Translations under genes and position numbers: made by a program | The notes under the pieces: model-generated | Databases searched by the model: none | What the model was told of the DNA's origin: nothing | The model's input: only the letters and a program-made list of their open reading frames with translations | Origin: a virus | Length of the DNA stretch: 40,600 bases | Strand: one strand, 5' to 3' | Virus record (IMG/VR): IMGVR_UViG_3300050119_000110 | Coordinates: 1 to 40,600 of that record | In this document: one piece after another, positions 1 through 6,875 of the stretch | Numbering within the stretch: position 1 is the first letter of the stretch | Layout of the letters: every line of letters starts with the position of its first letter

Positions 1-127
1 CGCTTCTCTCTCTCTCATTTCATTTTCTTTTTTTCCAAAGCCAGAACATTACGAACTTGGCCGAAAAAAGGGCATGGACAAAACCATGGTGAATAACTGC
101 ACAGCTAAGTTCATTGAGCATTATATG
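1..127. repeat. Terminal overlap, left copy (circular closure)
   Basis: Bases 1-127 match bases 40474-40600 exactly. Joining at this overlap keeps the initiator gene in frame across the junction, so the molecule is circular or circularly permuted and 40,473 bp long. A 127-base overlap equals a k-mer size often used by short-read assemblers, so it is more likely an assembly trace than a biological terminal repeat. Confidence 0.95.
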
Positions 128-475
128 GCCAAGGGTGTTCAGAAGCTTGATTGGGATTTGTCATTGAGTGAATGGCTAGAAAATGAGCGAGTGTTAAATC
201 CCGTAAAAGTTTCGAAGAAAAGTGATTTTGAAATCGTTGAAGGATTTTTAAGAGGCATCAGGCATTTTTATCCTGATGACCCGAAATTTAGTTTGAAGAA
301 GGATATCGAAAAAAAGAAATGGATGAATATCATGTATGTGTTGGATGAATTTGCTAGACGCTCAATCCCTGAAGGTGCTGCATTTTACAGAAAATACATG
401 TTTGAGATAAATGGCTCAGACATTGAAAAATTGTTACCTAAATACTTCGAGGATATGCATGACAACCAAAATTGA
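2..475 (+). CDS. Replication initiator (O/DnaD-like), C-terminal part; gene begins at 40004
   Basis: This is the second part of a 314-residue protein that starts at 40004 and runs through the circular junction; the frame is open from base 2. The first internal ATG (74) is codon 182, not the real start. The segment with PEHYELG, KFIEHYMAKG and DWDLSLSEWL resembles the C-terminal helical domain of phage replication proteins, where a 'KF..Y..AKG..K.DW...W..WL' pattern is usual. The last 100 residues are helical, lysine-rich and unassigned. Its stop overlaps the next gene's start (459), suggesting coupled translation. Inferred role: origin binding and recruitment of host replication proteins. Confidence 0.75.
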   Translation, partial: ASLSLISFSFFPKPEHYELGRKKGMDKTMVNNCTAKFIEHYMAKGVQKLDWDLSLSEWLENERVLNPVKVSKKSDFEIVEGFLRGIRHFYPDDPKFSLKKDIEKKKWMNIMYVLDEFARRSIPEGAAFYRKYMFEINGSDIEKLLPKYFEDMHDNQN

Positions 476-881
476 ACTCAGCAGATTATTTAATAATCCA
501 ACGTGGATTAAAATCCAGGAGATGATTGCAAACGGAAAGGCGGTTGCGAAAGAACGCGGGACAGTTCATCCGACGTGGGAAGCAATTAAGCTTTTTCCTG
601 GAAAAGAAAATCTTTTGTTCGACAAAGATTATTATATTGCGAGGAAACGCTACCTGTTAGCGCTAGACTTCGAAGATTCCATGAGTTTGAGTCATGCAGA
701 TTTGTACGATCGCATGATGTATCTCGGCGAATTAGATACTTTGCAGAAAGAATATGCCGACAAACTCGAAGCAGAGGAGCGCGGAGAGAGCAAAGAGAAA
801 CCAAACGAGGAGTTCAAAAAGAAGTATAAAAATAAATCACCCTACCTTCCTAATCAAAGATATCGAAGAGATGGAGACTAA
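459..881 (+). CDS. Hypothetical protein in the helicase-loader position
   Basis: A 140-residue protein with no family I recognise. I start it at the ATG at 459 because GAGG lies six bases upstream; an in-frame ATG at 411 would overlap the initiator gene by a further 48 bases. The protein is charged and helical, with an acidic middle (about residues 60-110) and a lysine-rich end. It directly follows the initiator gene and overlaps its stop. In lambda that place is taken by P, the helicase loader, but I see no Walker motif or P-like signature, so this is only a positional suggestion. Confidence 0.7.
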   Translation: MTTKIELSRLFNNPTWIKIQEMIANGKAVAKERGTVHPTWEAIKLFPGKENLLFDKDYYIARKRYLLALDFEDSMSLSHADLYDRMMYLGELDTLQKEYADKLEAEERGESKEKPNEEFKKKYKNKSPYLPNQRYRRDGD

Positions 882-1011
882 ATACCCTTCTAATAATTCA
901 TACAAAATCATACAAGGTCTAAACTAGGGTAGACTACTACGTAGGTGGCGGGTAAATGAGAAAAGAGCGTGGCGAGGATATATGGAGCTCATGCTTATTT
1001 CTAATAACCTG

Positions 1012-1041
1012 TTGACATCTTTACGCAGAGTAAAGTATTAT
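1012..1041 (+). promoter_or_regulatory. Right early promoter with dyad operator
   Basis: The -35 is TTGACA (1012-1017) and the -10 is TATTAT (1036-1041), 18 bases apart. The spacer holds a perfect inverted repeat, CTTTACGCAGAGTAAAG (1019-1035), so a protein bound there would block polymerase. CAGAGTAAAGTATTAT (1026-1041) occurs exactly, on the other strand, at 38849-38864 near the XRE gene. The promoter would drive the nuclease and the small early genes downstream. The 174 bases between 881 and 1056 hold nothing else I can support. Confidence 0.8.
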
Positions 1042-1055
1042 TTTTGGGGTGAGGT

Positions 1056-1427
1056 ATGAGGATAAAGATTCCGAGTGAAGATGAAGAGTCTATCGCGCTA
1101 ATGAAATGGGTGAATTATGTTGGGATTAAGAAATTTCCTGCTCTTGAGTTGTTCCATCATATTCCTAATGGTGGTTACAGGCATGTTTCTGTGGGTGCTC
1201 GACTTAAGCAGATGGGAGTTATGGCTGGGGTGCCTGATTACTTTTTACCTTGGGGGACTGTTAATTTTCATGGTCTTTACGTCGAACTCAAAGGTATGAA
1301 GGGTAAAGCATCAGCATCTCAGAATTATTTTATTGAGCGAGTGAGAGTGAATGGTTATAGGGCTGAAGTTTGTTACGGATGGGAAAGTGCGAAGCGAGTA
1401 TTGGAGGATTATTTGAAATGGGAATAA
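1056..1427 (+). CDS. VRR-NUC domain nuclease
   Basis: A 123-residue protein of the VRR-NUC (PD-(D/E)XK) family, common in phages as a stand-alone nuclease possibly acting on branched DNA. The fold's key elements are visible: an N-terminal ESIALMKWV helix, an FHHIPNGG segment, GVPDYF with the first catalytic Asp, and YVELKGMKGKAS with the E-x-K pair and the trailing lysine region. Length is normal for the stand-alone form. A GGTGAGG ribosome site precedes the ATG. It is the first gene after the 1012-1041 promoter. Likely role: processing recombination or replication intermediates, possibly in place of a resolvase. Confidence 0.85.
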   Translation: MRIKIPSEDEESIALMKWVNYVGIKKFPALELFHHIPNGGYRHVSVGARLKQMGVMAGVPDYFLPWGTVNFHGLYVELKGMKGKASASQNYFIERVRVNGYRAEVCYGWESAKRVLEDYLKWE

Positions 1428-1606
1428 CAAAAGAAGAAGTTTGTGAAATGATGGATGAGATGTCGAAAAGATTTTTTATGGAATTTTTGAGTCGTGAGCG
1501 CATTGTTGATAATAAGACGAATGAGTTAGAGGGTCAAATAAAAGATTTGCAAGAAAGAATGGTCGAGCAGGAAAAAAATTATAAAAAAGTTAAAGTGAGA
1601 ATTTAG
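1418..1606 (+). CDS. Small coiled-coil protein
   Basis: A 62-residue, highly charged protein. I chose the ATG at 1418 because GGAGG sits nine bases upstream and because it overlaps the nuclease stop, as most starts in this operon do; an upstream in-frame codon at 1370 lies inside the nuclease gene. The second half (NELEGQIKDLQERMVEQEKN) has a clear heptad pattern. First of a run of short coiled-coil genes. Function unknown. Confidence 0.65.
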   Translation: MGITKEEVCEMMDEMSKRFFMEFLSRERIVDNKTNELEGQIKDLQERMVEQEKNYKKVKVRI

Positions 1607-1607
1607 A

Positions 1608-1832
1608 ATGACATTAGAAAAAGATAAAGAATTTCATCCTGATATTTACATGGTTGATGGTACACCTAATACTGAATTAGAAAAGCATGCGATTAGGTTG
1701 GATGAGATTGAGAAAATTTTGGATAGTAATGCAAAAGCATTAGGAATGAATTTGAGAATTTTAAGTATGATTCGAAAGACAATAACTAATATTATTCAAA
1801 GAATTGATTTACTGGAGACAAAAGATGAATAG
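1608..1832 (+). CDS. Small coiled-coil protein
   Basis: A 74-residue acidic protein that starts two bases after the previous stop. Residues from about 22 to the end form one amphipathic helix with leucine and isoleucine heptads (RLDEIEKILDS, RILSMIRKTITNIIQRIDLLE). No family recognised. A 12-codon frame (1825-1863) follows in the gap before the next gene and is too short to call. Its neighbours suggest an early accessory role. Confidence 0.6.
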   Translation: MTLEKDKEFHPDIYMVDGTPNTELEKHAIRLDEIEKILDSNAKALGMNLRILSMIRKTITNIIQRIDLLETKDE

Positions 1833-1872
1833 GGTTGAAAATAAACTGATATCAACTAAATAGGAATTAAGT

Positions 1873-2073
1873 ATGAGTATTGTAAATGATTTGGCGCCTT
1901 ATAGAGATGAGGATGGAGAGATAAGGCTTAAGGTTGAAAGTTTTGATGATTGTAAGAATTGGATTGTTTCTTTGATGAGATGTCAATTGAATGTCCTTCA
2001 GTGTGTGGAGAGTCATAAAAAAAAGATTGATGAATTGATTCTTAGTATTAGGGATTTAGAAAATGAAGTATGA
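1873..2073 (+). CDS. Small early protein, predicted helical
   Basis: A 66-residue acidic protein preceded by AGGAATTAAGT, a weak ribosome site. The C-terminal half (KKKIDELILSIRDLENE) has heptads like its neighbours. The middle contains DDCKNWIVSLMRCQLNVLQC with three cysteines. No family recognised. It overlaps the next gene by 11 bases. Confidence 0.6.
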   Translation: MSIVNDLAPYRDEDGEIRLKVESFDDCKNWIVSLMRCQLNVLQCVESHKKKIDELILSIRDLENEV

Positions 2074-2251
2074 CCCTGTTCAAATCCTTACTAAGGGTGA
2101 AGGCACTGATTTTGATTATCTTAGTAAGAGGATGGATGAGTTACAAGAGAAAGTAAGGTTGCATGCGTGTAGGATTTTATCGATGGAGATAAAGATGGGG
2201 TGGGTTAATTTACCTGAGGATTTTAAAACAATAATAAATGAGGGGGAATAG
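2063..2251 (+). CDS. Small early protein
   Basis: A 62-residue protein with a short coiled-coil stretch (DYLSKRMDELQEKVRLHACRI), starting at an ATG 11 bases before the previous stop. No known family. Tight overlap on both sides argues for a real translated gene in a single early transcript. Confidence 0.6.
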   Translation: MKYDPVQILTKGEGTDFDYLSKRMDELQEKVRLHACRILSMEIKMGWVNLPEDFKTIINEGE

Positions 2252-2252
2252 G

Positions 2253-2426
2253 ATGCCTGGAATTGATGGATTAAGTTTGATGGAAATTTCATTAATGATA
2301 GTCGGAGTTGGAACAACTTATTGTATTTTTCAGATTATAGACTTGCAATGCAAAATATATAATTTAGAGAGATTGTTGATGTTCAAGAATTCAAAAAAAA
2401 ATAGAGATAAAAACAATGACAAATGA
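2253..2426 (+). CDS. Small single-pass membrane protein
   Basis: A 57-residue protein. I place the start at 2253, just after the previous stop, with GAGGGGG upstream. Residues about 9-29 (LMEISLMIVGVGTTYCIFQI) form a membrane helix. The tail is short and very basic (KNSKKNRDKNNDK), which suggests a cytoplasmic end. Function unknown. Its stop overlaps the next start by 11 bases. Confidence 0.6.
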   Translation: MPGIDGLSLMEISLMIVGVGTTYCIFQIIDLQCKIYNLERLLMFKNSKKNRDKNNDK

Positions 2427-3348
2427 AAAAGATAATACAACGAGTTTAGATGAATATATTTTGAGGAATTTAGTGAAAGACGTTGCTGATTTTAGAGAAA
2501 GAGCAGCATATGATATTCATGAACATCATCGATGCATTCACAATCATGCTGAATATGTGGATGCTTTGAGGAGTGATTTTGAAACGTTAAATAAAGCCGT
2601 CTCTACTAATGCTGAGTTTGTTCAATGGATGTTTGGGGTTTTCCAAAAGTTTGAATTAGATACTAATGAGGGATTGAGTAGACTTGAGAGTCAAAATAAT
2701 TCTGCTAAGTTTGAAGGAGACATTAATTCTAGGGTGGAGATTCTTGAGAGCCAAAATCATTTGAGATGGAATGAGGTCGGAATATCGAAAGAAGCGCGCT
2801 TTGAACTATTGGATTTGGTTGATACCTATATTTTGAGGATTACTAAAACAATTGATAAGATGGAGACATCTAGACAATTATCAATTCCATCTAATAATAT
2901 TTCGATTCAAACACTTTTGGATAAGATAGATAAGTTGGAAGAAGTTGTTAGTAAGAATGCTGAATATTGTTTAGATCAAAAACAAAGAATGGTTGCCCTT
3001 GAAAATTCATTTGAGGAATTCTTGGATGAGTCTATCGAAGAATTCGATGATGATAAGGAAGAATTAGAGAAAGCGGCTCAAACGATTCAAAAGATTAATT
3101 CTACTTATTCATTTGATATTGTTGTGCCCAACATTCTGACTCAAGAATCGGGTGTATGGTTTCATACCCAACATACGCTTCCTAATAATAATCACACCCA
3201 AGTTATTCTTGTAAAAGATGAAGATGGAGACTTTCAGGAACTTTATTATTTTCATAACCAATGGCATTGGACGAAATGTGGTGATTATTTCCCTTATGAC
3301 GTCAAATGCTGGATGTATATTCCTGAGATTCCTAATGAAGCCCGTTAA
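2416..3348 (+). CDS. Long coiled-coil protein with C-terminal DUF551-like domain
   Basis: A 310-residue protein. Residues 1-235 are mostly acidic coiled coil with repeated blocks: 'ES-QN' phrases recur (RLESQNNS, ILESQNHL) and 'VSTNAEFV' is echoed by 'VSKNAEYC'. The last 65 residues (from VWFHTQHTLP to WMYIPEIP) match the DUF551 pattern: an N-terminal W and LP, a central beta strand with VILV, a W-rich part and a closing 'CWM-IPEIP'. It is the largest gene of the early region. Three short genes further on have the same domain alone, so this looks like a DUF551 module fused to an oligomerising stalk. Function unknown. Confidence 0.7.
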   Translation: MTNEKDNTTSLDEYILRNLVKDVADFRERAAYDIHEHHRCIHNHAEYVDALRSDFETLNKAVSTNAEFVQWMFGVFQKFELDTNEGLSRLESQNNSAKFEGDINSRVEILESQNHLRWNEVGISKEARFELLDLVDTYILRITKTIDKMETSRQLSIPSNNISIQTLLDKIDKLEEVVSKNAEYCLDQKQRMVALENSFEEFLDESIEEFDDDKEELEKAAQTIQKINSTYSFDIVVPNILTQESGVWFHTQHTLPNNNHTQVILVKDEDGDFQELYYFHNQWHWTKCGDYFPYDVKCWMYIPEIPNEAR

Positions 3349-3610
3349 TTTAACTGACTTCACGGTTGAACTTAATTCTCATGTTGAAGACTTATTTGAA
3401 AGATTTAAATATGGATTTAATAAGTGGCTCATTAAGGAATATGATTTACCAATTGAGGCGCTTCAATTAATTGAAGGTGACTTTTGCGACATGATGAATG
3501 ATTTATGCCGGCAGAATATTAATTTGATTGGTAAGTTTTCAGAACGAATGTTTGTGTTACTTAAACCTTATTTGGAAGTGGAGAATGAAACTATACCCAA
3601 AGAAATTTAA
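3335..3610 (+). CDS. Hypothetical small protein
   Basis: A 91-residue protein. I start it at the ATG at 3335, which overlaps the previous stop; more distal in-frame ATGs lie inside the previous gene and give an implausible sequence. The body is amphipathic helical (FTVELNSHVEDLFERFKYG, ALQLIEGDFCDMMNDLC) with no motif I recognise. Same strand and same tight packing as its neighbours. Confidence 0.6.
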   Translation: MKPVNLTDFTVELNSHVEDLFERFKYGFNKWLIKEYDLPIEALQLIEGDFCDMMNDLCRQNINLIGKFSERMFVLLKPYLEVENETIPKEI

Positions 3611-3857
3611 AGATATGGGAACAGAAGAATTTGGCCCACCCCTTTTAACTCATATTGGAATCACTCACATAGATGACTATTTTAAGGAGAAAACTATGTA
3701 TCAGGAAGAGAAGGAAGAGATAAAGAAGTTGATGGCTGAAATTATTACTGATGCCAGCCAAATTGAATTGGCAGTTAAGGTTTTGGTTTGCGATAGTGAT
3801 TCACTCCAAATGAAATTAGATAGAATGTATGAAAAGTTTAGCAGGCATTTTAGCTAA
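3585..3857 (+). CDS. Hypothetical small protein (start uncertain)
   Basis: The frame is open from at least 3528. The ATG at 3585 overlaps the previous stop and gives 90 residues but has only a weak ribosome site. The ATG at 3696 has the best one in the neighbourhood (AAGGAGA, five bases away) and gives 53 residues. I report the longer form because the segment between (FGPPLLTHIGITHIDDYF) reads like protein, but 3696 is a serious alternative. The C-terminal part is helical. Function unknown. Confidence 0.55.
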   Translation: MKLYPKKFKDMGTEEFGPPLLTHIGITHIDDYFKEKTMYQEEKEEIKKLMAEIITDASQIELAVKVLVCDSDSLQMKLDRMYEKFSRHFS

Positions 3858-4069
3858 TGAAGATTGGGGATGGCGTCAGTGAAAAAGTTGACTTGGTTTC
3901 TTTGCGGGAACTTTTTCTCAAGGCTGTGGCCAATACTCGCGAACTTCAAGACAAAGTGGATATACTTCGATTCATTAATGAATCACTCATTGAAGATAAT
4001 AAAACATTAAAAAAAGAAAACTGGAGAATAAGAGATGAATTGGATTTCTATAAAAGACAGAATCCCTGA
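3857..4069 (+). CDS. Leucine-zipper-like small protein
   Basis: A 70-residue protein whose ATG shares a base with the previous TAA. Residues 10-66 form a continuous coiled coil with leucine at regular spacing (LRELFLKAVANTRELQDKVD, then ESLIEDNKTLKKENWRIRDEL). No DNA-binding basic region precedes the zipper. It overlaps the next gene by 35 bases. Function unknown. Confidence 0.6.
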   Translation: MKIGDGVSEKVDLVSLRELFLKAVANTRELQDKVDILRFINESLIEDNKTLKKENWRIRDELDFYKRQNP

Positions 4070-4241
4070 ATTAGGGCAAGAAGTGATTGTATGTGGGGAA
4101 CTTACTTATCGCTCGAAGAAAAGTATTGTGTACTGCATGGCTCAGTTGTCGTCACTTGGTTGGAACTTTATTACTTGTCCTTATCCTTTTAGTGGGCAAT
4201 GTATTGCCGTAAGTAAATGGTGTGAGATTAGCGATGATTAA
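4035..4241 (+). CDS. DUF551 family protein
   Basis: A 68-residue protein that fits DUF551 well: it opens with NWISIKDRIPELGQEVIVCG, the family's 'WISV.DRLP..G..VLV' signature, and ends with VSKWCEI in place of the usual 'THWMPLP'. DUF551 proteins are short phage and prophage proteins of unknown function. This is the first of three consecutive DUF551-like genes, overlapping on both sides. Confidence 0.8.
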   Translation: MNWISIKDRIPELGQEVIVCGELTYRSKKSIVYCMAQLSSLGWNFITCPYPFSGQCIAVSKWCEISDD

Positions 4242-4473
4242 TTCATGGAGTAGAGAGTGGGTATTAGTAGAAGAGGGCTTGCCTTTTGACGGAACCCATA
4301 TTGTGATTTCATGTGAATATGATGGAGATATCATTAATTTTCCCTCTTTTTATTATAACGACATCTATGCGCCGTTTAGATGGGATTTGAGTTATATAAT
4401 TACTTACTGGCCTGAGGATGAGATAGATTATAAGAAGATAGTCGTTCGGTCTTGGAGATATATTGATGAGTGA
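4234..4473 (+). CDS. DUF551-like protein
   Basis: A 79-residue divergent DUF551-like protein. The start is the ATG at 4234, which overlaps the previous stop; a GTG at 4222 is also in frame. It keeps REWVLVEEGLPFDGTHIVIS at the N-terminus and a late ITYWPEDE that replaces the usual THWMPLPE. The tail (KKIVVRSWRYIDE) is extra. Function unknown. Confidence 0.65.
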   Translation: MINSWSREWVLVEEGLPFDGTHIVISCEYDGDIINFPSFYYNDIYAPFRWDLSYIITYWPEDEIDYKKIVVRSWRYIDE

Positions 4474-4663
4474 ATGGATTAAATTTGACGGGACTTTTGA
4501 TGAGATTCCTAACAATAAGAAGCTACTATTACTTTTTAATGATAATAGTGTTGAGAGTGGGATTAGATTTCTAGAACAGTTTACAAATTTAGAGCGATTT
4601 GGATGTTGGGATAAATCTAGGATTACTCATTGGATGGAAATGCCGGAGGTTAAAGATGCTTAG
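4466..4663 (+). CDS. DUF551-like protein
   Basis: A 65-residue protein. The ATG at 4466 overlaps the previous stop and is preferred over a TTG just upstream. It opens with SEWIKFDGTFDEIPNNKKLL and closes with RITHWMEMPEV, which is the DUF551 closing motif. The middle is short and divergent. Its stop overlaps the endolysin start by eight bases. Confidence 0.7.
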   Translation: MSEWIKFDGTFDEIPNNKKLLLLFNDNSVESGIRFLEQFTNLERFGCWDKSRITHWMEMPEVKDA

Positions 4664-5192
4664 ATTCGACACTGCGGTTAAATATGTGATGGGATGGGAA
4701 GGAGGTCTTGAGAATAATCCTAAAGACCCTGGTGGACTAACCAACAAAGGAATAAGTTTGCGCTTTCTTCAATCTATTCCTGGACAGTATTGCTCAAACG
4801 ATGATGAGTCGCGCCGTGCGCTTCTTCTTTCATTATCTGATTTCATTTCTACTAAGATTTACTATGAACAGTTTTGGAATAAGCAATTCGATTTTATTAA
4901 CAATCTTGATACCGCTACTTATCTTTTTGATATGACTGTGAACTTAGGAAGAGAAGAGGCGGGTCGAATGGCTCAACTAGCTTTATGTGCTCATTATCCT
5001 ACTAAAAGGTCTACTATAATCATTGATGGTATAGTGGGACCTCAAACTGTAGCATTACTTAACAACATTGGAGCATATATAATGCCCACACTTCGGGCTA
5101 CGCGTGTTGGTTACTATCGGGAATTGGCTGCGTTACGACCGGCTGATGCGGGTTTTCTTAAGGGATGGGAAGATAGGGCTTATGGGTTATGA
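4656..5192 (+). CDS. Endolysin, glycoside hydrolase 108 (N-acetylmuramidase)
   Basis: A 178-residue peptidoglycan hydrolase. I start it at 4656, where GGAGGT lies six bases upstream. The GH108 catalytic motif is clear: VMGWEGG with the catalytic Glu at residue 15, followed by NNPKDPGGLTNKGIS. A C-terminal peptidoglycan-binding part (DGIVGPQTVALLNN, then GWEDR) completes the usual two-domain family form at normal length. There is no signal peptide, so release needs a holin. The small membrane protein that overlaps its stop is the first candidate. It would cut the cell wall from inside at lysis. Confidence 0.9.
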   Translation: MLRFDTAVKYVMGWEGGLENNPKDPGGLTNKGISLRFLQSIPGQYCSNDDESRRALLLSLSDFISTKIYYEQFWNKQFDFINNLDTATYLFDMTVNLGREEAGRMAQLALCAHYPTKRSTIIIDGIVGPQTVALLNNIGAYIMPTLRATRVGYYRELAALRPADAGFLKGWEDRAYGL

Positions 5193-5323
5193 ACATACTT
5201 AATGGAATTAAGATGTATTTCATGTTTGTAGGTGCTGTTGCATTGGGTATAGTGACTATTGCGGCTTTGACTTGGTATTGTGGATTTGTGTTTCGAATGT
5301 TTGGATTGTTTGGTATGGGGTAA
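5189..5323 (+). CDS. Small membrane protein, candidate holin
   Basis: A 44-residue protein whose ATG overlaps the endolysin stop. Residues 9-36 are one hydrophobic stretch (MYFMFVGAVALGIVTIAALT, then WYCGFVF) with few charges. Position beside the endolysin fits a holin or pinholin, but the length is at the low end and there is no family motif, so the role is inferred from place and hydrophobicity alone. Confidence 0.6.
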   Translation: MNILNGIKMYFMFVGAVALGIVTIAALTWYCGFVFRMFGLFGMG

Positions 5324-5343
5324 TAATGTGTTGGAGAACAAGA

Positions 5344-5874
5344 ATGGATCCAAGACCGCCGATTAGGACCTATGAAGAATGGGTTGAAGAGACTTCTACA
5401 GCTATGGGTATTGCTGACAGCCCGCGCGCTACAAGCCCATTGATTCAGCCTCCCGTAAGATTGCCCAATGGTGAATACAATTTAGAGATTAAAGAGGCTC
5501 AAGCGGCTGATAGAAACTTCCATGCATCTATTGGTTTACAGTTCGGAGCGGCTATTGCCCGAGTTCATGCTCAAGATAGAAGGAGTCATGCCCGAAATGA
5601 AACTATCGGTCAAGCAGCTTCTGCTTCCGCTTTATTGAATAGCAGTCCAGCTTTCTTTAGAGCAGCTAGAGAGAGAAATAATGTTCCGAATGAAGAGCTC
5701 GTATATCACCCAATCTCGGAAACTTTCGTACCTATTAAATCATCGATTAGCGAGCCATTACCTGCAAGACGATTGTCTCAATCTGACCAAGATGCTCTTC
5801 GAATATTGGAAGGAATTGCTAGGGTAAAAGCGCAAGAAGAAGAGTTGGCTAGAAAATATGGGGGTGCACCTTAA
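5344..5874 (+). CDS. Hypothetical protein in the lysis region
   Basis: A 176-residue protein. I prefer the ATG at 5344, with GGAG seven bases upstream; an ATG at 5326 is also in frame. The N-terminus is proline-rich (MDPRPPIRTYEEWVEE). The middle is alanine-rich and helical (IGLQFGAAIARVHAQDRRSH) and the end is a charged helix (ILEGIARVKAQEEELARKYG). No signal peptide and no membrane segment. It lies between two predicted membrane proteins. No family recognised. Confidence 0.7.
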   Translation: MDPRPPIRTYEEWVEETSTAMGIADSPRATSPLIQPPVRLPNGEYNLEIKEAQAADRNFHASIGLQFGAAIARVHAQDRRSHARNETIGQAASASALLNSSPAFFRAARERNNVPNEELVYHPISETFVPIKSSISEPLPARRLSQSDQDALRILEGIARVKAQEEELARKYGGAP

Positions 5875-6059
5875 TGGACATGAAATCGTTATTGATTCTA
5901 GATGGAGTGATTATATTTTGGATGTGCGTGTTTTATTATTTAATCTCAGCACGAATAGCCGAATGTTTTGACAAATTACTTCATATTCAGCATTCGCTAT
6001 TAACATTAAAAGAAAAAAAAGAGGAGAACGAACATGCTAGGTTTAGACATACTAAATGA
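5874..6059 (+). CDS. Small membrane protein with coiled-coil tail
   Basis: A 61-residue protein starting on the last base of the previous stop. Residues 5-24 (SLLILDGVIIFWMCVFYYLI) form a membrane helix, followed by a charged helix (HIQHSLLTLKEKKEENEHAR). An N-terminal anchor plus a helix is the shape of an inner-membrane spanin, and it sits in the lysis region, but it is shorter than usual spanins and no outer-membrane partner is clear. Lysis role is an inference. Confidence 0.6.
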   Translation: MDMKSLLILDGVIIFWMCVFYYLISARIAECFDKLLHIQHSLLTLKEKKEENEHARFRHTK

Positions 6060-6288
6060 TTTATTTTGTGAGACTAATTATGCTGATGGGCTGGACCCTC
6101 AAAGAACGGCATTTATGTCAGAAGATGAGAAGATAGATTATCTGATTAAGGTTACTGGCGACCTGCACGAATCAGGAATAAGAGCACAGTTTGCAGCTAA
6201 AAAAGAGTGGGAAAACGCTCAAAAACATGAATGGCCGCGTGCTAATCGTAAAGTATTTTATTATGATAAGAGTTGGCGCTATCCATGA
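6034..6288 (+). CDS. Hypothetical small protein
   Basis: An 84-residue acidic protein with a good ribosome site (GAGGAG) before the ATG at 6034. Soluble, with aromatic residues near the end (VFYYDKSWRYP). No family recognised. It contains a GTAAAGTATT sequence (6248-6257) like the operator motif elsewhere, followed by TATGAT, which may be chance or an internal promoter. Confidence 0.65.
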   Translation: MLGLDILNDLFCETNYADGLDPQRTAFMSEDEKIDYLIKVTGDLHESGIRAQFAAKKEWENAQKHEWPRANRKVFYYDKSWRYP

Positions 6289-6431
6289 GAAGGATGAGAT
6301 GTGCAGCCATATTCTGGTTGCTAATGTTAGTTTCCATTTCGTTCGTGCTTCACATGATTCACAGCCATAAAGCATTGGATGAGCTTGGCGTAGTTGCCAA
6401 TGTAGCTCAAGTGTTAAGTGTATTTAATTAA
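6285..6431 (+). CDS. Small membrane or exported protein
   Basis: A 48-residue protein whose ATG overlaps the previous stop. It starts MRRMR, then a hydrophobic stretch at residues 7-25 (AAIFWLLMLVSISFVLHMI), then a short polar tail (HSHKALDELGVVANVAQVL). Positive residues before the helix predict the tail outside the cytoplasm. No lipobox. It could be a lysis accessory or an unrelated membrane peptide. Confidence 0.55.
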   Translation: MRRMRCAAIFWLLMLVSISFVLHMIHSHKALDELGVVANVAQVLSVFN

Positions 6432-6443
6432 TAAGGATTTAAA

Positions 6444-6875
6444 ATGATAAAAAAAGAATTAGTAGTATGTCCTGCATGTAAAAGCGCTAAAAAAGTGATG
6501 GGAATGGGGATGATGACATCTGATTGCTCTCACTGTGGTGGAATAGGTTGGGTTGAGAAGCCTGAAGAGATTCAAGTGGCTGAAGCGCCCCCTATTAAAG
6601 ATTTAGGTGAGGTGTTAAAAAAGAGAAAGAAGAGAAATAAGGTCATTAAGACTGAGGATGTATCGCCATCTGATTTCCATAAGCCTATTCAAATAAATAA
6701 GGTATTTGAGTCTGAAAGAGACTGTGTTCAACCTGAAAATGCTTCTGAATATGTTGCATGCCTTACTCCTGGAACTGCAGTGAATATAACTGGAGCTGTC
6801 TCCCATATTGTTGATGGAGAAGTTAAAGACGTCCAATTATCCATGAAAAATGATATGGCGGTAAAGTGCGAATGA
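6444..6875 (+). CDS. Zinc-ribbon protein
   Basis: A 143-residue protein with an AAGGA ribosome site. C9-x2-C12 and C28-x2-C31 (VCPACK and DCSHCGGIGW) form a DnaJ-type or zinc-ribbon metal site. A lysine-rich stretch (KKRKKRNKVIK, about residues 57-67) may bind nucleic acid. The C-terminal half (TPGTAVNITGAVSHIVDGEV) looks like beta strands. It lies directly ahead of the Hfq-like gene with overlapping stop and start, so the two are probably translated together. Function unknown. Confidence 0.7.
   Translation: MIKKELVVCPACKSAKKVMGMGMMTSDCSHCGGIGWVEKPEEIQVAEAPPIKDLGEVLKKRKKRNKVIKTEDVSPSDFHKPIQINKVFESERDCVQPENASEYVACLTPGTAVNITGAVSHIVDGEVKDVQLSMKNDMAVKCE

Noticed and set aside
1-127. Biological direct terminal repeat
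   Set aside because: 127 bases equals a common assembler k-mer and the repeat lies inside a gene; P22-like phages normally have permuted ends.
1825-1863. 12-codon frame between two early genes
   Set aside because: Too short to support although it overlaps a stop codon.
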